This document shows positions 56,296 to 64,000 of a stretch of 64,000 nucleotides of DNA, piece by piece. The stretch comes from Przewalskia tangutica. Lineage: Eukaryota > Streptophyta > Magnoliopsida > Solanales > Solanaceae. Every line of letters begins with the position of its first letter. The stretch's first letter is position 1. The notes beneath the pieces are model-generated. The model worked only from the letters and a program-made list of their open reading frames with translations, was not told the DNA's origin and did not search any database. The stretch covers positions 134,011,254 to 134,075,253 of the forward strand of contig CM056721.1 of NCBI GenBank assembly GCA_029844215.1, read 5' to 3'. The position numbers and the translations under genes were made by a program.

Positions 56296-56788
56296 GCAGC
56301 ATTTCATATGGTTATAGTTATACCATGCTTTATGGAAAGTATGATTCTATTGGTCTGTCTTATAATTATCCTCCTAAGTGGATTTGACTTTATCAAGAAC
56401 AACAAATGGTTCGAAATAATATTATTTAAATTAGCAAGATAAGTCATGTACTCAATAAGTAAGAACACGTTCCGTTGAAAATTCTATTGGGGAGGAAATA
56501 TCATATCATATATGGAAAAAAAAAAGAGATAAGGCTTGGCTTGGAAGATCCTTATTTTTTTCTTTGAATGATTTTTAAATTTGTAAAAAGAAAAAACAAA
56601 CATTTGCTATTAATAAAATAAAATTCAAGGTGAATAATGGAAGATTTAGAAATATCCCAAAATGATATTCTATTATGGAAGGTTCTCCCAAAATGATCCT
56701 TTATATATAAGAGTAAGCATGGTTGAAATTAAATCAAGATTAATAATTTAAAATTAACTGATATTTGATAGTTTATTTAATTTAAGTA
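56296..56788. other. Intergenic AT-rich DNA, nothing recognised
   Basis: No ORF or motif of note between the SINE-like element and the LTR of element E. Confidence 0.4.
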
Positions 56789-57525
56789 TGTTAGTGTCAA
56801 TCTAGACCTTCAATGTATAAACCACAACAATATACAAATAACTCAAGTAAATTGAAATCGACAACAATAATGTTAAGCAAAAGCATAAAAACATACTAAC
56901 TTGTTTGTAGATAGAGACCTGCTCGACGTAGTGTCCTAAGACAAAAATTCGCTCCCGCTTGTGCTGCGGTTTAACGGACGTCTGCATTGAGGATACATCT
57001 ATCTGAGTGATAGTTCTAGCACAAGAACTTCACTCCTGACGAATCTACTTTATGTGTTCTTCAGAAATTTCTTGAAGAGGAAGAATAAGTAACAATGATC
57101 ATCCAATGATTTGATTCTTAAATCAGAAGATTAGATGTTGTTAATTGTATTGTGTACTTTAAACAAGTGATCTACATGCTTTATATAGCATGAATTTCAA
57201 CCAGATGCAATCATTAGTCCAAAGGTTATGACTATGTGAAGAGATGCAACTTTTGGTTCAAAACTGAAAATCCCGTCGAAGACACCGCAGTCCTTCCACA
57301 AGGCACCCCGATGCTAATTCGATTTTTCTTTCCAGTGACTTACTGCCATCCAGGCACCACGGTCCTTCCACAAGGCACCTCGGTGCTAATTCGACGAAAA
57401 TTCCAGTGACTTACTGGAAAGCAGGCACCGCAGTCCTTCCATCAGGAACCACAACCCTTTGTCCTAAATTCCAAAAATGGATTTTAATCACTTGTTTTCT
57501 TCTTAAGTCCACATAAGTTCCAACA
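56789..57525 (-). repeat. Element E 3' LTR (about 737 bp)
   Basis: On the minus strand it begins TGTTGGAACTTATGTGG; the outer end is set at GACACTAACA (56789) by the inverted TGTT/AACA ends and is approximate. It contains a three-copy repeat of about 70 bp (57283-57462, core CAGTCCTTCCACAAGGCACC). The partner LTR is outside the window. Confidence 0.65.
57180..57187 (-). promoter_or_regulatory. TATA box in the element E LTR
   Basis: The minus strand reads TATATAAA within GCTATATAAAGC, about 340 bp into the LTR. Transcription from it would run towards MED27's 3' side, antisense to that gene. Confidence 0.55.
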
Positions 57526-58117
57526 ATACCCACATTTTCTATTCACATCCAACAATACCCCATACGTGGATAGAAATAAGATAAAAGGAACTTATTATTA
57601 TTTCTGTCAAACGAGACATGACATGCATCGAAAAATGTGTCTTTTGGACTTGAACCTTTCGTAGTGAATACTTATCGGGTCTACTTGTGAAGTAGTGGAC
57701 GAAGTGCATTGAAATATTCACGTTTTGTAGTAAACTGAGACAACAAGTATCACACATATCATATCAACATATTTAACTCTTATGGTTGTGTTCTTTTCGG
57801 TCATGAACAACTCCTTTCTTCATGAGAATTTCTAGAGAACGTAGGCATCTCAGTTCTCCCAGATACGACCCCACATCAATCTCACATAGATAATATTAAT
57901 CAAGAATAGTCTGTACTATCCCACCATAATGGCTATTAATATTATTAAGAACCAAGGTTCAGCCCTATATCATCAACGGATTAACACACTTGGTACATCA
58001 TAGGAACGAGCATATGTTTGTTTTACGCTCCTTGAGTCTTTCCCGGCTAGTTTGCCTATTGAACCTAAACCATGAGATCTCCAATTATGATAGGTTAGGT
58101 TTCCACCAGTTCACAAC
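57526..58117 (-). other. Element E 3' untranslated region
   Basis: About 590 bp between the end of RNase H and the LTR. No ORF. Next to the LTR the minus strand is purine-rich (GAATAGAAAATGTGGGTAT), a weak polypurine tract. Confidence 0.6.
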
Positions 58118-59352
58118 TCATTGTATTGGCTTTAAGCCCATTCCCCTCGATGTAAATACGACTTGCTCTCGTGTGAGGCCTTTTGTCGAAGGATCCGCTA
58201 TATTGTCCTTTGATTTTACATAATCAATGAAACTTATTCCATTCTTTAGCAAGATTCGTATTGTATTATGACGTCGTCTTATGTGTCTTGATTTGCCATT
58301 ATATATTTGATTCTTTGCCCTCGTCAGGGCAGCCATGCTATCACAATGTATGCAAATGGCGGTCACTGGCTTTGTCCACAACGGAATACCTTCTAGGAAG
58401 TTTCTTAGTCATTCTGCCTCTTCGACAACTTTATCCAAGGCTACAAACTCTGCTTCCATAGTTGGTCTCGTATTTACCGTTTGCTTTGATGATTTCCAAG
58501 AGACCGACGCTCCACCAAGTGTAAATACATACCCACTTGTGGACTTACTCTCTGAATGGTTGGAAATCCAATTAGCATCACAATATCCTTCTAACACTGA
58601 AGGTTATTTTGTAAAATGCAGCTCATAGTTCATTGTATGCTTGAGATATTGTAGTGCCCTTATTAGCGCTACCCAATGATCATTTCCAGGATTGTGTGAG
58701 TATCGACTAAGTCGACTCACTGTATATGTCAAATCTGGTCTCGTACAATTCATTATGTACATCAAGCTTCCAAGAACTTGCGTATATTCCAATTGAGACA
58801 CACTATCACCTTCATTCTTCTTAAGGTGACTAGCGGGATCAAATGGGGTAACAACCGGTCTATCATCATAGTGTCCGAATTTTCTAAGGACCTTTTCAAC
58901 ATAATGAGATTGTGTTAGAATATAATCATCTGAATTCTTTTGAATTCTAATACCAAGAATGACATCCGCTATTTTCATATCTTTCATATCAAAAGCGGCA
59001 TGCAACATCTTCTTAGTTTGGTTAATTACATCTTTACTTGTTCTCATGATTAGCATATCATCTACATACAAGTATATAATGGCACATGCATTCTTACATT
59101 CCTTAATGTTGACACATTCGTTTATTTGAAAACCATTTGATAATAGTGTATTATCAAACTTCTCATGTCATTGCTTTGACGCTTGTTTAAGTCCATATAA
59201 CGACTTAACCAATTTACAGACTTTCTGCTCTTGACCTTTAACAACGAACCCTTCGAGTTGTTCCATATATATTTCTTCATCTAGTTCACCATTCAAGAAT
59301 GCAGTCTTCACATCAATTTGGTGTATTTCTAAATTGTGAATCGTTGTTATAG
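58118..59352 (-). pseudogene. Element E RT C-terminal part and RNase H
   Basis: The minus strand encodes ITTIHNLEIHQIDVKTAFLN then GELDEEIYMEQLEGF and SLYGLKQASKQ-stop-HEKF, then YVDDMLIM with the catalytic YVDD, ILGIRIQKNSDDYILTQSHY and the RPDLTYTVSRLSRY block. RNase H follows with GYCDANWISNHSESKSTSGY, TMEAEFVAL, CDSMAALTRAKNQ and KSKDNIADPSTKGL. Stops: TGA for an expected W after KQ (about 59165), TAA before PSVLEGYCD (about 58601), and TGA for an expected W in EAE-stop-LRNFLEG (about 58406). The 5' side is cut at 59352 by the solo LTR. Confidence 0.9.
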
Positions 59353-59357
59353 CAATT

Positions 59358-61888
59358 TGTCACGCCCCAAATTTTTCTAAGTCTTTACTTAGGGCGTGAT
59401 GGCACCTGGACAATTATTTTCCACCAGGAGCACCATTTAATTCTCTTTATTTAGAAATTTAAACTTATATTCAAATACGGAGCTATTAATAAAAATAACA
59501 ATAAAGAAATTTGTTTATGACTTTATTGAAAATATAACGCGAGCCCATGCTCGTGCAAATATTGTTTCTACATAGACATACTGACAAATATTATTCTAAG
59601 TTGGAAGGGAGACCATTCCACACGGACATTTCCCGAGACATTGGAACTGACATTCTGAACCTGACGAGTACCAAGCCCGAAACAATGGACTTGGTATGAC
59701 AAGAGGCTGTGGGACGATCGCTAGCCTTGGCGTGGAGCCTTTCCTCTATCACGCTTTCCTGAAACATGTTAAATAAAGAGTCAGCCCTACCATCCAATGG
59801 TGAGAACCTTACCTGCAATTCAAAGTAACACCAAAATATTCCAAGCGCAATCACATTATAACGTAATAAGCATATTGCAAAACATATCAAAGTTACAACA
59901 TTTTTAAATATGCAACAACTCCTCATAGGAAATTCTCGGTTTAACTAACACTTCATTTTATCTCGTATTATACGTTAAGACATTCCCCTGCATTTCCACA
60001 TGTTTATTACATTTATAAATTTGTTAACGCGTATTCACTTTTCATATTTATATATAGGTGAACATGTATTCATCTTTCATATTCGTTGCGGCGTGCAACC
60101 CGATCCATTATATTTACGTATTTGTGAACACGTATTCACTTTACATTTTGTTGCGGCGTGCAACTCAATCCATTATGTTTACGTATTCGTGAACGCGTAT
60201 TCACTTTACGTTTTGTTGCGCGCAACCCACCCATTATATTTACGTATTTGTGAACGCGTATTCACTTTACGTTTTGTTGCGTGCAACCCGACCCATTATA
60301 TTTACGTATTTGTGAACACGTATTCACTTTACGCTTTGTTGCGCGCAACCCGATCCATTATGTTTATATTTATATATTTATGTGAACACGTATTCACTTT
60401 TCATATTTTTCAGAAGATCGAATAAATAATATTCTCTTTCCCAACATTCTGTCATTCATACTTGTAACGATTATAACTTTTTAACCATAACTCCAACTAA
60501 AGTGTTTCTCAAGCGGAAACTAAGGTAAGACGGGGATCTTTCACTGTACCAAATTTCATTTAAAACTACTTTGGGTAACTAACACAAATTTATCCTCAAA
60601 ACAGCCATATGAGATTTGTTTCGGCAGAATTTTTATTAAACAGAACTCAATCTTAGAATAGTCATAACTCCTAATCTGTAAACCAGTTCAAGCCCCATAA
60701 AATCTCAAAACGGCGAGAACAGAGAGCTACACGTCTCCATGTGAACCATCCTTTCATATTCTGTACCATTTGGTACAGTTTTACACTTTTATTCGCTGCC
60801 CTTCCTGGATCTCGATAGATCCGAGGCAGAAACTTTAAACAACGATAACTATCAATCCGTAAGTCGGATAGACCCCCTTAAGGTCTAAAACTGTCCACAA
60901 CAGAGAGATATAGAACTTTCATTTAGCAACAATTTTCATATTCCCCACAGATTAGTACAGTTTTACGTTTCCACGTCCTGCCCTTCTGGATTCCGATGAA
61001 TCCGAGGCAGCAACTTCAAACTACAATAACTCTCAACTCGTAAGTCCGTTTTAATAACTCTTTATCTATATCTGTCCGAAACAGAGAGATTTACAACCAT
61101 GTAAATTTTCATATAATTCTAATAAGTAAAACTCAATAAAAACAGTCCGTAATTATGCATTTCCGAATTTCGACCAAATCTAAGGCAGGAACTTTGAACT
61201 ATGATAACTTTCAAACCGTATGTCCATTTTACCTCATTTTTGGTTCTATATGATCATATTAGAGAGGTGTACCACTCTTCAACATTTCATCAAATTCTAA
61301 CAATTATAACTCAGTGAGAACAATTCGTAAAGTTCATGACGCAACTAGTTGTCTAAACAATCAAAAGTTCAATATTTCTTTTCAACACTCAATTCTTATT
61401 CTAACATGTATTGAACTAAAAATAAAGGATGTTACCAAGAATTTCTGAGTGAGAAAACTCACCTTGTAAGTGTGAAGATTATTGTTGTGTGGTTGCTAAA
61501 ATTATCCTTACTCTCTAGTATTTTGATTCTTGTTCTTCGCCTCTTGGTATTTTTCCTCTTCTTTTCACTTGTTTTTTTCTGATTTTCTAACCTTTATGTT
61601 ATGTACTTTGTTTGTGTGTAAATACAATGTATAAGTGGAGAGTTTTCTATAACCTATGGGAGGTGGAATGACAAGAGTTGGAGGGGAAATGAAGGGGAAG
61701 GGAAGGGTGGACGATCGCATCTGCATTTTTGTTTTTTTTTTGTTTTTTTTTCTTATTTTCATTTCATCTATCTATTTATCCAACTTTAACACTAACTCTA
61801 TCCCATGCAATTTATTTTTTGTTTTCTTATATATATATATATTTTTATTAACCCAACCACAACTATATTTTTTTTTCCGGATTTCACA
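59358..61888 (-). mobile_element. Solo LTR of 2531 bp in element E, target duplication CAATT
   Basis: Begins TGTCACGCCCC and ends GATTTCACA on the plus strand, with CAATT at 59353-59357 and 61889-61893. Removing it with one CAATT restores the RT codons RTLIAITTIH exactly. No gag or pol is inside. By analogy with elements A and C, whose LTRs end GTGACA, the LTR probably reads on the minus strand. Family not identified. Confidence 0.9.
60020..60415. repeat. ~63-bp tandem array in the solo LTR, six to seven units
   Basis: Units share GTGAACACGTATTCACTTTA, TTTTGTTGCG.GCAACCC and CCATTATATTTACGTATTT, starting near 60020, 60056, 60124, 60189, 60250, 60312 and 60382. The core AACACGTATTCAC-type segment recurs in all. 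The array makes a 141-codon repetitive ORF that is not a gene. Confidence 0.85.
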
Positions 61889-61893
61889 CAATT

Positions 61894-62234
61894 AGCGTCC
61901 TTATAGACGTAATTCTAGACACTGGTGAGTAGGTATCGAAGAAATCTACACCTTCTTTTTGTCTAAACCCTTTGGCTACTATACGTGCTTTGTATTTTTC
62001 TATAGTACCATCAGGCCTTAGTTTCCGTTTGAAGATCCATTTATGACCTATTATTTTTTGTCCCTGAGGAAGAACAACCAATATCCATGTATTATTTTGT
62101 ATAATGGATTCTACTTCACTTTGGATGACCTCCTTCCAATAAGGTGCTTCAGATGATTCTGTTGCAGTCTTATACGTTTGAGGTTCTCCTTCAACGGAAA
62201 AGGTCATAAAGTCTGGTCCAAAATCTTTGGCCAC
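61894..62234 (-). pseudogene. Element E RT N terminus
   Basis: The minus strand encodes EAPYWKEVIQSEVESIIQNN then TWILVVLPQGQKIIGHKWIF, KRKLRPDGTIEKYKARIVAK and GFRQKEGVDFFDTYSPVSRI, the conserved start of the copia RT domain. It ends at RTLI where the solo LTR begins. No stop in this piece. Confidence 0.9.
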
Positions 62235-63436
62235 TTTTTCACGTTTACTTCTCCTTGGTTCAGAATTTTCTTCTTAAATCGATGAAGTAAGATTATCATC
62301 ATTTTGGTTTGATTCATCTTGAGGCCGTGTCCTCTTCTTATTATTAGGAACACTTTTATCCTTGTCTTTGTAAGAAAAGATCTCCTCAAAGAATTCTGCT
62401 TCTGCAAATTCCATTAGTGTGTTCTTGTGAATACCTTCAACGTCAGAATGATATACCAAAAACTTATATGTTGCACTTTTATTGGCATGACCAATATATA
62501 TGCAATCCACCGTTTTTGGTTCAAGTTTAGTTCTCTTTGGTAAAGGAACTTGAACTTCCGCTAGGCAACCCCGCACTTTCATCCTTTTGAAAGTAGGCAA
62601 TCTTCCATTCCATAATTCGTATGGAGATTGATTTTTCTTTTGAAGAATTTTATTCAATATCATATTTGCAGTAATTAATGTCTCACCCCATAGACTAAGA
62701 GGTGCACCCGAACTAATCAACATTGAATTTATCATATTCTTCAATATTCTATTCTTTCGTTCGGCAACTCCATTTTGTTGTGGAGTATATGACGCAATGG
62801 TTTGATGAATGACACCATGAGTAAAACATAATTCTTTGAACTCATTCGATGTATATTTACCACATCGGTCTAAACTTAGAATCTTAATTCTTTTGTCAAG
62901 TTGGTTTTCCACTTCTGCTTTGTATGTCTTAAACATGTTCAAAGCCTCATCTTTGTATGTTTTAAGTATACATAACTCATTCTATGTTCTATTCTTTCGT
63001 TCGGCAACTCCATTTTGTTGTGGAGTATATGGCACAATGGTTTGATGAATGACACCATGAGTAAAACATAATTCTTTGAACTCATTCGATGTATATTTAC
63101 CACCTCGGTCTGAACTTAGAATCTTAATTCTTTTGTCAAGTTGGTTTTCCACTTCTGCTTTGTATGTCTTAAACATGTTCAAAGCCTCATCTTTGTATGT
63201 ATTAAGTATACATAACAAAATTTACTGCAGTCATCAATAAATGATATATAATAATTCTTTTCTCCGTGAGATGAGGTTGCTTGGTAATCACACAAATCAT
63301 TATGAATTAAACCAAACACTTCATTTGATTTCACAACAAATTTATGAGGATGACTTGCATATTTTGATTCTATGCAAACCCCACATTTAGTCATTGTGTT
63401 CATGGAACATTTTGGCAACATGCCTATCTTTACCAT
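62235..63436 (-). pseudogene. Element E integrase with internal 240-bp duplication
   Basis: The minus strand begins with a zinc-binding end (MTKCGVCIESKYASHPHKFV), then NEVFGLIHNDLCDYQ and YYISFIDDCSKFCYVYLIHT with the first catalytic D. The stretch with the second D and the E (SSDRGGKYTSNEF, TPQQNGVAERKNR) occurs twice, at about 62988-63227 and 62748-62987, and a TAG follows the first copy. After the second copy comes the normal continuation MINSMLISSGAPLSLWGETL and the C-terminal GRLPTFKRMKVRGC region. In one copy the DRGG block reads DRCG. The duplication makes this integrase non-functional as read. Confidence 0.9.
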
Positions 63437-63999
63437 TCTTTGTAATGAACGATAATTTACATGGCTTAATCGAGAATGTCATAAAGAAGAAAGGGAATCA
63501 ATCACATACTCAGAAGCAGTGCTAGAGCCTGCATTTTCATTGATAACGGCAAATGCCTTAGTACATACAACACTTAGTTTGAAGAGCCCCTCACTGAAGT
63601 ATCCCTTGCCTACATACACCCCACCTTTGGTGTGTACAAATTTGTCAGATTCAAAAACTAACTAAAAGCCCTTGTTGCTAAGAACATGGCCAGAAATTAA
63701 ATTTTTACAAATTTCAGGCACATATAGTACATTGGTGAGTACAAGATCATTCCCCGAAGTGAGCCTCACAGTCACATTCCCTTTGCCTTCCACCTTCACA
63801 GAGGCATCATTCCCAACAAACAATTGTTCTCCATCTTTGATGGCTTGGTAGGATGAAAACATGTCTTTCTCTGAAAATACATGCATAGTAGCACCTGTGT
63901 CCATCCACCAATCGGTTGAATTTGTAACCAGATTTGCTTGAGCAGTGACAACACCAATGAATTGGTTCTTAGTTTCAGCACAGTTGGACTGATTGACAT
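63437..63999 (-). pseudogene. Element E protease and GAG-pre-integrase region (partial)
   Basis: The minus strand from the right edge encodes ETKNQFIGVVTAQANLVTNS, TDWWMDTGATMHVFS with the DTG protease active site, then LTNVLYVPEICKNLISGHVL and SNKGF-stop-LVFESDKFVHTK. HSRLSHVNYRSLQRMVKIGM, the GAG-pre-integrase block, follows. Stops: TAG where Q is expected after NKGF (about 63661) and TGA where W is expected before HSRL (about 63480). Gag itself is beyond the edge. Confidence 0.9.
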
Positions 64000-64000
64000 T

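Larger units (their letters stand above)
56789..64000 (-). mobile_element. Element E: Ty1/copia retrotransposon, 3' two thirds, split by a solo LTR (continues past the right edge)
   Basis: Minus-strand order from right to left: protease (63662-63999), GAG-pre-integrase, integrase, RT, RNase H, 3' untranslated region, 3' LTR (56789-57525). This integrase-before-RT order defines copia. Premature stops, an integrase duplication and a 2.53-kb solo LTR in RT mark it as inactive. The 5' LTR and most of gag lie outside. A Tork-type lineage is possible but not decided. Confidence 0.85.

Noticed and set aside
60000..60425. A 141-codon repetitive ORF
   Set aside because: It is a translation of the ~63-bp minisatellite inside a solo LTR.

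Overview
The window is plant nuclear DNA, most likely from a dicot of the Solanaceae type. Two plant genes are recognisable: a primary-wall cellulose synthase with GT-AG introns at the left edge, and an intronless Mediator subunit 27 gene at 52.1-53.3 kb. The mobile DNA is typical of large dicot genomes: Tekay-type, Ogre-type and Athila-type Ty3/gypsy elements, a Ty1/copia element, RTE LINEs with a (TTG)n tail, and a SINE of a type familiar from Solanaceae. The family-level assignment is an inference. There is no sign of bacterial genes, CRISPR arrays, rRNA or tRNA genes.

Layout. 1-2169 (minus) holds exons 1-6 of a CESA3-like gene, with a GA-rich leader and TATA box to about 2686. 3251-4228 is a long-inverted-repeat DNA element. 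From 4.3 to 44.4 kb the window is nested retrotransposons. Element A (minus, Tekay-like gypsy, 2.97-kb LTR, initiator-Met primer site) starts at 4376 inside an RTE LINE tail. Its internal region is decayed: gag is not recognisable, the first half of RT and the integrase core are missing, and it holds a LINE fragment (8247-9342) and a solo LTR (9656-~13347). Its right LTR (15770-31428) is split by element B (16778-30294, minus, Ogre-like, gag only, 4.2-kb LTRs, target duplication GAAAT). A's right LTR is cut off at about 31428, where it abuts the protease end of element D (minus, Athila-like, to 44353). D's gag is split by element C (33268-42439, plus, gag only, 3.7-kb LTRs, target duplication CAAAC).

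44.4-52 kb holds two RTE LINE remnants (45.9-46.8 and 50.2-51.2 kb), a three-copy 261-bp tandem repeat, a two-copy 202-bp repeat and low-complexity DNA. MED27 follows, then a LINE piece with two successive tandem duplications (54.2-54.7 kb) and a SINE-like element (~56.1-56.3 kb). From 56789 to the right edge lies a Ty1/copia element (E, minus) whose RT is split by a 2.53-kb solo LTR (59358-61888, target duplication CAATT) and whose integrase carries a 240-bp tandem duplication.

Only CESA and MED27 look like functional host genes; they act in unrelated processes (cell-wall cellulose synthesis and RNA polymerase II transcription). No transposon in the window has an intact pol. I found no new multi-gene system. 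The most informative points are the nested insertion order, the two large gag-only elements, and the fact that LTR-pair differences cluster in GC-rich patches, which may reflect consensus errors rather than biology.
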